A stretch of DNA of 64,000 nucleotides from Otatea glauca (Eukaryota; Streptophyta; Magnoliopsida; Poales; Poaceae). The notes under the pieces are model-generated. The model was not told the origin of the DNA, ran no database searches, and worked only from the letters and a program-made list of their open reading frames with translations. A program made the translations under genes and the position numbers. The stretch covers positions 78,422,382-78,486,381 of the forward strand of contig CM070713.1 of NCBI GenBank assembly GCA_036346275.1, written 5' to 3'. Numbering within the stretch: the stretch's first letter is position 1; each line of letters opens with the position of its first letter. Below, piece by piece: positions 11,290 to 24,091 of this stretch.

Positions 11290-12826
11290 TCTATACCCCT
11301 TTATAATGCTCGTAAACATTCTTTTCTACGTCCACCCCAAATAATGCATCCTACTATAGATGACTCAACATTCGTGCACCCAGCGAAATGTCCTCAGAAA
11401 CTTGCCTCCATCAAAATTAACCTCTCAGATCTTTCCTCAGCTTTACTCACCCACATCCGATGGCCATTGTTTAGTGTGTCTAATCATCCCTGTGGCCCAC
11501 AACAGACCTCTCCTGACCTCCAACATCATACAGAAAAAGGAAACAAACGTCCTGAAATCAAGGAAAATGAAACAAACATCCTAGAAAAGGAAAGGACTAT
11601 ACATTACGTGCTGGGAAAAGGAAACCGGGAGACAGGGCAGTGCGGTATTACTTTTTCCGAATCGGCTCTCGTGGCGATGAATTTGCGATTGTAGCCTCGA
11701 GCCGAAAAAATTCAACGGAGAGGTGGTGGAATTTTTTTCCCACGTCCGAAATTATCCAGCGGAAAAAAATAAAAACCAAGCTCTGCCCGACCGCTAGATA
11801 ATTTCGGGTGTGGGAAAAAAATTACAGTGCTTCTCGACCGCGGAAAAAAAATTCTAGCACCTCTTCACTTATTTTTTCTGTCTCGAGGCTACAATCACAA
11901 ATTCATCGCCCGAGAGACTAATTCAGAAAAAATTATAATGACGATACTAATATAGTAAAAATTTGAGCACAGGCGCCGTAAATAAAACAGCCATCGCTCA
12001 TTGAATTTTTCCGGCTCGAGGCTACAATCGCAAATTCATCACCGCGAGAGTCTGATTCGGAAAAAAATTATAATGATGATGCTAATACAGTAAAAAAATC
12101 CCGAAAAATAAAAAAACAATCAAGCGGTGTCCGTCCGCTTGTTAATTTTGGCAAAAAAATGCTCGATGGCCGCTGAAAAATTCAAGCATTGGAGAAAAAT
12201 TGAAACAAAAATTCAAGCGGTGCCCGTCCACTGAATAATTTCGGAAAAATATGAAAAAATAAACTGCGCTCGTCGACCACTAGATCCACAGGGAAAAAAA
12301 GATAAAAATTAAATAGCGCTCGACGGCCGCTGGTTCCGCGAGAAAAAATTGAAAAAAATTAAGCAACACTCACAAACAGCTGGTTCCGTGGATAAAAAAT
12401 GAAAAAAAAAATCAACGCTCTCCATACGCTGAAATTAGGCTCTATAGGGTTAGATCCGTAAAAAATCTCGAGAAATGTCATATTCGGAAAAAAATACGAT
12501 CACGAGGCCAGGACAGTAAAAAATTCAAGTATGATTTCCTTGCATGTGGATCCTCTATGTTTATTTCCTTGTTTGATTCGCTCTCTTTTCAAATATATAG
12601 TACATACAGTTTTGACCAGGACAGTAAAAAATTCAAGTCTGGTTTCCTTGCATGCGGATCCTACCTGTTTATTTCCTTGTTTGATTCACTCTCCTTTCAA
12701 ATATGTAGTACGTACAATGTGATCACAAGATTATTTATTATTAAGTGTTATATTCATATTTATCTTCTTATTTAATAAATAAGCGGATGTAATGCCGTCG
12801 TAGCGTTAGCACTGGCACTATACTAG
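11290..12826 (+). mobile_element. Putative Helitron, long member of the TCTATACCC family
   Basis: The 5' end TCTATACCCC and about 345 following bases match two short elements (47620-47979 and 63630-63991). The 3' end is GGCACTATACTAG followed by T. The extra internal sequence holds an inverted repeat pair of about 65 bp (about 11650-11715 against 12003-12065) and a 108-bp direct duplication (12508-12615, 12616-12722). No helicase gene. The 5' flanking base is G rather than A, so confidence is moderate. Confidence 0.6.
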
Positions 12827-13620
12827 TTACCTAAAGTTATTGTAATTTATCACTCTACAAAACATATTTTACATTTCATCCAAAAGATACATACAATAAA
12901 CATTATGATACAAAATTATAAACTAATTTATCATACTTACTGAATAAAAATAAGTTATTTTCATGATTAAACGGGAAAACAGACGAGTAATCGAAAAACA
13001 GCCGATTAATCTAATAATGCTGTCAATTAATCATTCGACAACGTTAATTGCACTTCGACTAAACTTTTCGTGATGGTTTAGTCACCGTCACCAATTAATA
13101 AGCCGACTAATCAGTCGAGTCGGCTATTTTTTACAACAGCGATACAAACACCATTACACACACCCATATATACGCGAGTGCATTTCTTTTATTATAAGAA
13201 AGACACCTACACTCCCACACACACGAGTGTGTCTTTCTAGTACACGACTAGCTGATAAATTCGTGACCTTATAAAATTCTTATTGAAACACACATATTTG
13301 TATAATAGGTTGTTATCAGAATTTAAACACCGATAGATGAAGCAAGTAGTACACCTATAATTGCACTACCCCACAGGTTTTTCAACGTTACCAGTGCAGT
13401 TCGATCCACACAAAGACGAGTAAAACAATGCATTTTTTTTCTAAGCAAATGTAATAATATTGTTATATATACTATCCTTATGGCCAAAGGAATTCGGAGC
13501 CCCACGTCACCGTTCCTGCGAAAGGGTCCCCAAATTTTCGTGATTGCGGGAGAGCTTCGGCCGATTCGGCGCGTCTCGACTACATGGACTGCCCGATCAC
13601 GATGCACAATCGGCGCGGAT
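12827..13620. other. AT-rich intergenic sequence with old repeat
   Basis: The part near 13255-13345 resembles the tandem unit at 27487-27556 (shared ATAAAATTCTTA and TTTAAAC blocks), probably the same old repeat family. No gene seen. Confidence 0.4.
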
Positions 13621-13914
13621 TCCTATAAGAGGAAGTATACAGCGTAAGTAAATATATAGTGAAAGGATGAATATAGGTAAAATATAAGCATTGAACCGAC
13701 CATGAATGGTTCAGATATAGATAGAATTCCACATCCTCCACTTAATATGTAGAATTTTATAATTTTTCTAAGGGTTATATTAAAACATGTTTAAGTAGAT
13801 GATGTGAAATTCTACTTAGATCTGGACCATTCGAGTACACTCCAACACCTCTATTTACCTACTTTCATCCTTTCACCATTTGTTTACTTCCCGTGTATAT
13901 TTTCTCCTATTGTG
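13621..13914. mobile_element. Foldback MITE with long inverted arms
   Basis: The left and right halves are inverted copies of each other over about 110-140 bp. Shared blocks include GTGAAAGGATGAA, ATGGTTCAGAT/ATGGTCCAGAT and TAGAATTCCACATC. No confident target duplication was found. Confidence 0.6.
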
Positions 13915-14031
13915 AAGCCACGGAATCGATGGGATCACGCAGTTCGCAACGGGTATACCGGATTAGCTTGACACCCCTCCGCACTAGAACCCTAGCCTGC
14001 CCTCGCACCTGCACCACCCTTACCTTCGCCT

Positions 14032-15590
14032 AGGATTGAAACGGAAACGGAATTTCCAACCGTTCCGACGAAAAACGAAAACGGAAACTTTTTTCGGAAA
14101 CGGAATTTTTTACTGGAAACGGTAGAGTCAATTCAGTCGGAAATGGAAAAGGAAATTCCGTATAAATGATACCAAAAATTCCGTTTTCTAATTTAACTAA
14201 TACCATAAATATATATTACTTTATAGAAAATATCAAATAGAGTTAAAAAAAATCTACAAAAAATCTTAAAAATATTTTATAACATTTTGAACTTAGAAAA
14301 TTATTTATAGCAAGATCTTGGTTTTGTTTTTCTCAAATAAATTATTTATTTAAATATGAGAATAGAAAAATTATTAATTAAATACTGAAAATTCAGAAAA
14401 AATATCATACAATTCGAATTAAATGCTCAATTAAATAATTTTCAATTTTTTAGGGTGTTACAACTAGGAATATACCTGGATGAAATTTTCTATTTTCGTT
14501 TTCATATACACTCCATTCCGTTCAGCATCCATTTCCGCGTTTTTCGAATTCGTTTTCGTTATCGGTAAAAAATAGAACAATCATTTAGCGGTTTCCGTTT
14601 AGTTTTCATCTATACTAGGGATGAAAACGGATCGAATAGTTTTCAACCGATTCGGATATTTTCATATACGGATTCTGTTGGATCAGATAGTATTGGATCG
14701 GATACGAATACGGATACAAATTCGGTATCTCACTATCCGTTGGGTACGGATACAGATTCAAATAATCCGGATATTAATGGGTCGGATATCCGGATATACA
14801 TGTGGGTTGGACCAAGACTACTCTTTTGGCCTCAAAAGGTTTCTTAATTTCAGAATTGTTTTCTAATTTAATTAATCCATAAAGCAAGTTTCAATTATTA
14901 AAATTAGCAAACCAACTCAAAAAATTACAATTTTTTTGAAAAAGTTTCAGAAACAATCTAACATTTAAAAAATTATTTTCAAGATTTTATCAGATTTTAA
15001 ATTTTCTCAAAAATTCAAACACTCCTATTTTTATAGGACAATATATTAAATAAGTAGCTAAAAATGCATAAAAACTCATAAATACATAATTTATTATTTT
15101 AAACATAATTCAACAAAGAATATAAATCTTAGGTCATTACAGGTAAGTGTTATATACTTTTTCTAGAAATATGACATCTAAGTATTATTAAACTGTTAGT
15201 GTGTTATGTGTTTGCTTCTATTTGTATCTCTGAGCAAGGATTAACTTCATTTTGTATATTGATCTACGTGTATGATGAACTAATCATATGTGTGTGATAA
15301 ACTAAGTCTTATATAATTTTGTTTGCGATATAGTATCTAACTATTGTCTAAGTGAACGAAAATACTTATATTTGTTCAATTTTCAACAATGTTTTGATCA
15401 AATCAACTAGTTATATATTTTCGTTGATTTTTTTTATGTATAATCTAAGGGGTTATCATGTTATTATAAATATTCGAAATCGTATCCGATTCAATTCCTA
15501 TTCGATCCACATCTATATTCGACATTATCAGTATTCATATCCGGACTATCGGTATCCATATCCACATCTAAGAGAAAGATACGAGAACAA
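14032..15590. repeat. Two abutting repeat elements rich in CGGAAACGG and CGGATA motifs
   Basis: The first (about 14032-14607) opens with GAAACGGAAACGGAATTTCC and closes with the inverse of the same kind of motif. The second starts TAGGGATGAAAACGGATCG at 14612. Its far end is near 15560-15590, where inverse CGGATA-type motifs reappear. These look like non-autonomous DNA elements; exact ends are uncertain. Confidence 0.5.
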
Positions 15591-15599
15591 ATATAATGA

Positions 15600-16160
15600 A
15601 ACTATTATCCAGCCGTTTCCGCCTCCCTGCGGCTGCGGCCCCGTCTCGGCCCAGCTCGCTCTAAACCGAGCCACCACCGTAGATCTGTCGTGTCGTCCTC
15701 CTCGCCCTCGCTCTGTCCTGAGTCCTGACTCCTGGCCTAGCTCGCCCTTGACCGAGCCACCGCCATCGATCTGTCCTCGGTAGCCGTTCTGGTCACCTAC
15801 TCGTGTTCCCCCGTGCCCTCGCCAGTCGCTAGGAGGCCTTTGCTTGTAGGAGGGCGCCTCCGATCCACCGTTCTCGCCTCCTGCCACGCCCTCGCCCAGC
15901 CCAACTTGCCATAGACTGCGCTGCTGCAGTCAATCTGCTTGTTGGTCATCAGGAGGAAGTCGGACGGGCCGGCGGTGTGGCTACAACAGTCACATCTGAG
16001 GCGCGACAGCGACATGGAGGGCCTAAGTGGTGGCTCGGTAGCCACAGCACTGCACCATCGGTCCAGTCGGCTCCCTCCTAGCCATCGACGCCCAAATCGC
16101 CGGCGCAGGACGACGAATCGACGGCGGATGCAAGGTCCTCGCCTCCTCCACAAGGTTGCC
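15600..16160. other. GC-rich block with overlapping open frames, unidentified
   Basis: A sharp rise in GC content with long overlapping open frames on both strands. The encoded Arg/Pro/Ser-rich sequences match no family I know. It could be a captured 5' exon, given the sorting-nexin fragment downstream on the plus strand, but nothing links the two directly. Confidence 0.35.
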
Positions 16161-16932
16161 TAGTTCATGTCGATTTGGTGGTTTTTAATATTATACTGTT
16201 CAAGTCGATTGTTTTCTTATGTCCATGCAGTCATGCTGAATTTTTGAGCAATTTTTGCACGTTACGAAATGCCAGTAGGAGAGCTGAAACAATGAAACTC
16301 AATCTTCGGACCATGGTTTTCTGATATAGACCCGAAGCTGAAAATTATTAACAGTTTAATAATTGATGAACTCAGTGGCTTGCAAACTCTTATGGCCCTC
16401 TAGATTCCAGAAGGAAGCTTCTAGATAGATGCTATGTGATTAGCAGAGGTAATTATGTATTGAGGGAAAGAAAATCGCATAGTTCTGAACATTGACGTGA
16501 AGAATCTTTTCAAGTGCTGATTGTTGCAATCCTTTGCATCATAAGGTTGATCCTCTGGTAATTGTTTTCTTGGAACTTTCTATGTCCATGGTTCCATGCC
16601 TTATATATCTCGGTTAATTTTACTGGAGGATTACTTGTTAGTTACTTTTGATGGTGTTCGTTCGGCTCATACCATTGTTTTGTTTTGCCTGAGCATGGAG
16701 TGGAAAATGGATAGAGCAAGTTCTTATCGGACTAAGATATTAAGAAGCCTACAGATTTCATAGAGATGTTTAAGGTATCTCTCCAATATCCAATAATATA
16801 TTCTTGATATTACCTCAATACTGCCCTTGATAATAAGATTATAAAAAGAATGTCATGGTGCCAACTCTTCCTCCTTTCATCTCACGATTAAAATTTCACT
16901 TGCTAATTAATGATTGACGGCCATTTTTTTAG
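16161..16932. other. Non-coding sequence between GC block and SNX2 fragment
   Basis: AT-rich and intron-like. No recognisable exon seen. Confidence 0.4.
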
Positions 16933-17520
16933 GCTGTACTGTCAGAAGTTAGTGCTGTTGTTCTGGGAAAAGAGAAGCCTGTGGAGGAATCTACTCCTGA
17001 ATATGAGAAGGTTAAAGATTACATATTCGAGCTAGAAAATCATTTAGCAGAGGCCCATAAACAAGCATTCCGCCTTGTGAAAAGACACAGGTACATCTGT
17101 TGATATTAGAAAAAACAGTTTTTTATTTTATCCATATTTTAGTATCCTATTCAGGTTTGATGGTCCATTCTCATGGTAAGAATTTTTTCGGTGGCAATCC
17201 CATATACAATGGTAGTAGAAATTGTATACTTGCTCAAAATTTAGTATTTCGTAATAAAGAAATAATTGACCTGGTGCATGGTATCATAGTAAGCACGAGG
17301 CTGCTACTCCCGGGCCATCAACAGTACCTTCACTTCCTCTCTTGGTTATATAATTTTGTAACTGGATTGTAAAATCAATTACACTATCCTGATTTTCATT
17401 TGTTAGAACTTGGGCTATCTTTGGCAGAGTTTGGGAAGGCGATTGTGCTTTTACGATGCTTGCGAACGTGATTTCATGGGAAAAGTATTTTCTGAAGTTG
17501 GTTCAAAGTCAAAGAGAAGT
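16933..17520 (+). pseudogene. Sorting nexin 2 (SNX2)-like fragment
   Basis: Two exons of an SNX2-type sorting nexin (retromer-associated PX-BAR protein). Exon A, 16933-17090, has AG and GT borders and encodes AVVLGKEKPVEESTPEYEKV, then KDYIFELENHLAEAHKQAF and RLVKRH. Exon B, about 17406-17520, encodes ELGLSLAEFGKAIVLL, then after a 1-nt shift ACERDFMGKVFSEVGSKS. The acceptor of exon B appears damaged: the AG in place puts it in the wrong frame. The PX domain and most of the BAR domain are absent. I infer a non-functional fragment. No enclosing element ends were found. Confidence 0.8.
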
Positions 17521-17709
17521 AATCAATAAAATCTTAAAATAATTCCGCTTGGTATTAATTGTTTTTCCTATTCCTGCGGTGACTAATCAGTGCTTTGTAG
17601 ATTTGTCCAATACATGTTTAGTGCATTTTGTGTGTTTGGTAAAATGTCTGACCTAACTTCTGTTGCTAGTAAGGCCAAAAATAGGCATAGGCTTCATCTA
17701 ATCGTAATA

Positions 17710-17967
17710 CTCCCTCCGGTCACAAATAGTTGGCGTTTTAGACATAAGTACAGTCGAACTTTGAAAACTTTGACTTTCAATATCTTTTTAAATATTTAAA
17801 TTGGATACATGAAAATCATATGTGTAGATTTGTCTTGAAAAGTATTTTCATAATAATATAATTTTATTGTGTTTTATAAATATGTTATAAAAGAAATTAG
17901 TGGTCGATCTTGTGTTTTAGAGACCGTGACAATGTCTAAAACGGCAACTATTTATGACCGGAGGGAG
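17710..17967. mobile_element. Stowaway MITE
   Basis: Begins CTCCCTCCGGTCACAAATAG and ends with the inverse motif CTATTTATGACCGGAGGGAG, flanked by TA at 17708-17709 and 17968-17969. The related but more decayed copy is at about 31985-32252. Confidence 0.85.
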
Positions 17968-19311
17968 TACAATCTAAACTAGATGACTAAAACTGACCTG
18001 CTTATTATTGTTTGTTTCTTTTACTGTGAATAGTGAATGACAATTTAGTGGTAGATTTACTCTTGTCATTATTTCTCTTGACTTATCGTAGTTTAACCAT
18101 AGGCTTCGGCAATGAAAGGCTAAGGTTCAAATGAAAAAATTAAATCGGTTCGTCCATGAAAAGGTGCTGTTTTCTGCGCCATTCCTCCTATGGTTTGAAT
18201 GCTCGGTAAATATTATGTTTCAGCTTTGTTATGTGTTTGTCCTCCAATTACACGGATAACATAAATGATTTAGTTAATAAAGGAAAGCATGATTGATGTT
18301 GAACCAAGGCTGATAAAAAATATAGGATCTGACAAATACCTATATGAGCAGCATATTTTTAGCATTTACTAGAGTCAGCCTGTAACCATGAATGCATCTC
18401 GCTTGATTACGTTGTTTAGTTTGGCCAGAAAGATGTATTTGTTGTTCCTCGATTCCATGGTGTGTTTTAGGTGGAAAGCTAGCTCCAACAGGGCATTGTG
18501 CTTTATAACCTAGCTCTTAACATTTTTTTTGCTTTTGGTTAGCATTATGTTGGAATATGAGCCACATTACTTTTGAGATGTATTAATGCTAACTCAATTA
18601 TAGATTTGTTGTCAGTTAGCTATTTGTGTTGCGTGTGATTCCTAAACCATTGTATGCTCTATCTTCGGCAAACAAATGATCTTATGACCGGTGCAGCATA
18701 GCGCCCATATCTAACTAGTGTACTCTTATCTGACATGGGAACAGTGGAATGAATGACTGTCGAATCATATTTAGATGGCACAAATGCAACTTCGCATCAT
18801 TTTTCAAAAAGAAAGAAAGATGGTACTACAGACGAAGATGATGGTCAACTCTGTTAATGAAAATAAGGGGGCTTCCCTGATTAAAGAAAAAAAGTGTTGT
18901 CTAAGAAAATTTGAGTGGTTTTTTACTGAATACTCTTATCACTTCATTTTTATAAGGCGTATTTTGATTGTGTACAAGGATTAAGGTTGCGTCGAAATTG
19001 AGAAAGTTACGAGAGAAAATGACTTAGATGTTCCTACTTAATTGTCTTGAAAAATGAAATATATACTTTATGTGGGTGGTAATGAATAAATGTATATGGT
19101 TGAGAGAGAATAACTAGGGGTATAGAAGGAATGACCTTATTAAATCTACATACAAGTCTTATATTTGTGAACAAGATTATTAAAAAAATAAGCCTTATAA
19201 AAGTGAACGGAGGAAGTACTACTCAAATTTTGGGTCTTCAGATCTAACGAAGGGATAAAATCACTTTGCCTTCTTTCTTCCTATTCGAGTACTATTTTGC
19301 CAGAGTACTCA
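17968..19311. other. Intergenic sequence with a partial Stowaway-like remnant
   Basis: About 18995-19238 resembles the outer parts of the element at 40213-40716 (shared CCTACTTAATTGTCTTG and ACTTTATGTGGG blocks), ending GAACGGAGGAAGTACT. No gene is recognised. In particular, no further sorting-nexin exons were found. Confidence 0.45.
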
Positions 19312-19542
19312 AGGCCTGTTTGTTTTAGCTTTTGATTCTGGATTCTGGTCCTAAAAGCAGAATAAAAAACAAATAGCCCGATTTTATAATCTGATTCTCA
19401 CAATCCAGTCCACCCATATACACTAGAATCCACAATCCACTTTATATGTGCTTTTGGATTTCAGCTTTTGGAGAATCAGCTTTTCTACAATCACGATCCA
19501 AAACTAGCTTTTAGAGAATCCAAATCTAAAACAAAGAGGCCC
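19312..19542. mobile_element. Tourist-like MITE with AGGCCTGTTTG ends
   Basis: The ends AGGCCTGTTTGTTTTAG and the reverse complement of GGGCCTCTTTGTTTTAG are flanked by TCA (19309-19311 and 19543-19545). A related copy lies inverted at about 51240-51530. Confidence 0.7.
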
Positions 19543-19545
19543 TCA

Positions 19546-21400
19546 ATTTTTTAGATTTTTTATGCATATTTGCCTCCGTACACTAGTTTGCATTAATTAT
19601 TAGCATGTGATGTAATACATTGAGGAATGCTCTAATGCAGATTATTTTTTCCTTATGACTTTTTTGCATCAATTATATAATAGTTTTACATAAATTAAAT
19701 TATGTAAAAAAATGATGTAACAATTTTTTAAAGAAAGAGAACCAAACAAACAAAAACTATACCAAAAAAAACGTACTTGTCCTTTTATGTTACGGTTTCG
19801 GAAGATGCTAAACAAATAGATTACTCTCTTGTCACATAGTTCACCAGAGAAGAACTGTCAAAATCATAACGTGAATCACAAAATAATATCTAATTGACAA
19901 AAAAAAAGTACTCAAGGACAAAAACAATCGAGTACGCTTTAGCTGATTAAAAAAAAAAAAGATGATGGACTGTCTATGATGATGACACTAGAAGATCAAA
20001 CAGACGATCTGGTGGGCCTTACGTGTGCCTTTGATGGGCCTGAGGTTGGCCGTTCACACCGAGTATACAGTAGGCCAGTAGCCTTTAAAAAGGATGGGTC
20101 AGTCTACTACTACTAGTAGTCGTACACGGTACACTACTCGTACTCGTATGATTCAGCAGCGTCCAGACGAGCAGAGCAGCCTTTCCTTTTCCCCTGAAAA
20201 GGTGTCCCGTATTGAGATCATGAGATGCTCCTTTGACCATTCTCTGTTTCGTTTCTCACCCGCGTCCATCCGGTAAGCAACGGTGAAGCTTTGGCTTATC
20301 TAGCTTGGTTGCACTTTTTTCTTAAAAAAACATATGTCTGCTGTTGCTTTCGTGATAAAAAAATAACATATTTGTAATTTCGTTCGTACCCAGACCAAAT
20401 ATAAAAAATATATTGGAAGGTCAAATAAGCCAAGATATGTGCAACATGCCTGCAACTCCATGGCCGTTCGCATTTGAAAGTGTCGTTCCTGTTTTCTAAA
20501 GATGAGTGTTTCGATACTTTTTCTCTCGATACAAGTTGTATAAATCTTAAAGTAAACGAAAGTGTAAGTAATAACTATCTGTCTTTTATTTATGTTTTAA
20601 TATTTGTGCAACAATAAAAAAGAAAAGTATGGAAGCACCTCTTTTTTTAATCTAACATTCTCATGCATATATTTGTAAATTTAACCTTCTCTCTCACCGT
20701 GAAAGACACAGCAGACCATATTTGTCATCTGCCGCACCCGATGAGCGTGGAAGCTCACCGGCACTCCGAGAGCTATGTCTACCACGAGAGCAGTGTATGG
20801 TGCACTACGGAAGGACTCCTACGCTATCCGGGCACGACAACACTCTCACGCTCCGTTGCCATGCCATGGCGTTGTTGAGCTTCCACGCTCCCTAGCCTTG
20901 CGTGATGAGGGAGGGGATCAAATTTGCAATATATATATATATATATAAAATGCTATATTTGTAAATAAAAAAAAAACAAGATGCCGGGCATCCATACGAT
21001 CCGATGCATGATTTTCGATAGCGTCACATGAGCCGTAGACTGAACGACCAAACAATCTCATGCATGACATGGAGTGAAGGCTTGTGACCCACATGTACAT
21101 ACATCCCCATCACTAGCCGCACAGGCACGTAACACCACACATGGCGCCGCGCGGTACGAGCTAAAGGCGACTCGTGCTACATGCGTGTCACCTCACCACA
21201 TGTACATTCCTCCTCTCTTTTAAAAGCCCATGATCGTTTCTCCAGAGAGTAAATCCTAGTGCTCCTACAAAACTCCTTAAGCTGGCCGTTTCTTTCTTTT
21301 TAGTTGTGTTCAACTGCGTTTAGTGTCCCATTGATCCGTGACTAAGAAACTTTTTTTAAAAAAACGGTGCGAGGAGAATATATAAGATCCCGCACGATGT
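19546..21400. other. Intergenic sequence, no gene recognised
   Basis: Includes a small frame at 20094-20276 followed by a GTAAGC donor-like site, without recognisable protein features. An (AT)n microsatellite lies at about 20931-20947. The stretch 20500-20640 resembles stretches near 39270-39390 and 55615-55740, an old repeat. Confidence 0.4.
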
Positions 21401-21487
21401 AACAGGTACAAGTGTAATACCATCCGGCCCAAAAACTTGCTAAGAACCTAGCCCACCTACCCTTTTAGGTCAACAAGTATTATTTAT

Positions 21488-21765
21488 ATTGAGTTGCATG
21501 TATGGTCAGTTTACTCAAAAGCTTAAGCTGATGAGTAAAGATGGGCAATTCACTTATACTTTAACACTCTCCCTCACGTATAGACTCCCTCAGGCCTATG
21601 ACGTGAAATAAACGTGGCTGCAATTTTTTTAATTGCGCCAATTGGGTCTTAAACTCGAGACCTCTTGGCTCTAATACCATATTGAGTTGCATGCACCGAT
21701 CAGTTCACCCAAAAACTTAAGCTGATAAGGAAATGTGGACAATTCACTTATACTTCAACAATATA
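21488..21765. repeat. Direct repeats flanking a short unit
   Basis: The block ATTGAGTTGCATG...CAGTT(T/C)AC...AACTTAAGCTGAT appears at about 21488-21560 and 21681-21760. The intervening sequence contains ACCTCTTGGCTCTAATACC. It looks like a dispersed retroelement-derived repeat with duplicated ends. Confidence 0.45.
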
Positions 21766-24091
21766 CATAAGTTTAACTTAACGTAAACTAGCAATGCGAT
21801 ACTAAAGATAAGATGTTACAAGACGTAAGCTCAAACCTGAATCAGTGGGTTCCCAACGTTGTGTGCCTACAATTGCACCAGGGGCGAGAGAATCCTTCCT
21901 CACTAAAGAAACTGAAATGACACGGTTAAGAAAAGTCCAGAGGACGTGAACTTTTCAATGATCTAAAAAAATTTATGTTAAATACTGAACTGTTATGGCC
22001 GACTTTTGACAACCTTTAACTTGGTGAATACAATTTAATTAATACGCTTCCCTAAAGCTAGCTACTAACTGACAGACGATGGAATGATGCTTAGCTGGGA
22101 TGATCGGCATGCACGCTCGTCGCCGTGGGTATCCAAATCATGAGACGGTTTCATGAATTGTTCCATCCACAATTATAGCATTAGCACGGCTGCTACTCCT
22201 CCAAAAGCGAACCATTGCATCTACTACTTAATTAGGACGAGCTATTAGTTATATTATTATATGTATGTAACCTAGTAACCTGTGGAACTAAAGTAGCACT
22301 GGCACTATTGCAAGTTTGCAACTGCAGTGCATGTGCAGGTTTAATATAAAAGCCCGAAGGGTAGAGTGCAGAAAGAGCAACTCCAAGAACTAGGAGCCCT
22401 GGCTCCTGATGATGCTCCCGTAAAGCCCGGTCGCCACCACATTCAGAGGCTCAAAAGGAAACAAAGATAGTAGCAGTAGCAGGGAGTCCCGAATCACGAT
22501 GCACGGCCGGCGACGAGATCAGTTGTGATTAGACGAGAGGCCGAGATTACTCCAGTTTCAGTCGGCTCATGCTTGCTCCGGTACTCTGATAATCATGGCC
22601 GCCTTAAAGTTCGCGCACCTTTTGCTAGCACGGGAGCATGCACCCTTGGAAGGAGATGCAGTGATGCTTCTACCGCATCTACATGGTGAACAGCGACTGT
22701 TTCTCGTGTAGATAGCCATGTTTGAACATTGAACCTGTGATGCTGTATTGCTGAGTCCATGTGCGAGTCCCCTGTGCTGTTAGGGCCTACAGAAGTACAG
22801 AGGAAGTGAAATGACAATTGCAAGCGACACTGGGGACATGGGTAAAGTAACTGCTACGATGGAAAAAATGGGTATATTGTTTTGTACAGTATTTTCGAAA
22901 GATCTGATTCATCGTTTTTTAATTAAACGGTTCACGAAGAACTACATAAGTGGGAAGAGAGTTCGATCCTGGCTCCGGATGAATGCTGGCGGGGATCGCC
23001 GTCCCTGGATTCCTGGAAGAGGTCTAGGCATGAATGCAGCTGGTGTTTGACGGTCCATGGAAAAGCTAGCTAGCTTGCTTAGATTGGCTTGGCATTACCC
23101 CCTCCCATAATCTTCTTCTGTATCATGCTTTGGGGATATGTTGAATATTGGCAGAGCTAACGTAGTCCTCCCATCATTTTGTTCTGGACGTTCGGGTAGA
23201 GTCACCGAGTCAGGAGCAGAACATGGCGGTGTACTGAATGTATGTCCTAATTTATTTTACATTATGAAAACAATAGTGTATAGAAGAATGTACAGTTGTA
23301 TTTGCTTAAAACTCCCAATCTTTCGTAAGAAAGAGGGATAAATTAATGGTCGATGCATGAAACTCGACAACAAAACGGAAGGGGAACTTACATGGAAATA
23401 GACGGCCGTCAGATTAATTACTGTGCGTTCTCCTGGCTCCTGAGCCCTGATCAAAACAAGCGTGAGATAAGGGGAAAATTCCGTCGTCAATGCCCGTCAA
23501 ATAGGTGCATGGCGCTTTTCAGCCTTATCTAAACCAAAGTTCCCATTTGATGCCATCTTACGTCTTTTCTCTCTTCCTTTTATTTCTTTTTCACCCTTTT
23601 GCCCGGGCTCGGTCCTCCCATGATCAACTTTTCCCCAGCTTCGTGGATCGACAAAAGTAAATACTCGAAACAATCTGTAAGTTTTCACAGCACATATAGC
23701 CTACATGTACAGAGGAGGTCACGTACGTGTACATAATGTAGTAACATGCGTACGTATGCATGGATAATGAAGTAAAGGGTGGCCTAAGCTTTTCTAGCTC
23801 ACAGGCAGTTTTTTTTTTGTTGCATATTTAATCCTACACGAACGTTATTGTAAAAATAGTCCATTTTACGACGGCGGAACCGTCGATATATCACTTACCA
23901 CGGTAAGTGGTGCCAACCTAGAGCAGCGTAGCAGGAACTTGTCGTGCTCGGGCATCGTGGTAGGTCATATTGCCCTCCTTCCTGTCGCGCTTGGGCACCA
24001 TAGCGGGTCCTGTCACAGTAGGTGCAGACCCACCTACTGTCACTTTCACGGTCAATAAGAAGACTATTTTTATAATTAAATTCGTTTGGAA
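21766..24091. other. Intergenic sequence, no gene recognised
   Basis: Short open frames (for example 22811-23050 and 23257-23490) show no conserved motifs. No terminal repeats were recognised. Confidence 0.4.

Noticed and set aside
11344..11694. Conserved short frame seen in three places (also 47674 and 63742)
   Set aside because: Conservation is explained by the three copies of the TCTATACCC element; the frames differ between copies.
15352..15783. 143-codon open frame on the plus strand
   Set aside because: Its first half is AT-rich repeat sequence with CGGATA-type motifs and its second half is composition-driven. No conserved domain.
18690..18721. CTAACTAG followed by T as a possible Helitron 3' end
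   Set aside because: No convincing hairpin and no matching 5' end or family member in the window.
21645..21690. tRNA-like wording near a CTCGAGACCTCTTGGC segment
   Set aside because: No cloverleaf could be built. The segment belongs to a duplicated dispersed repeat.
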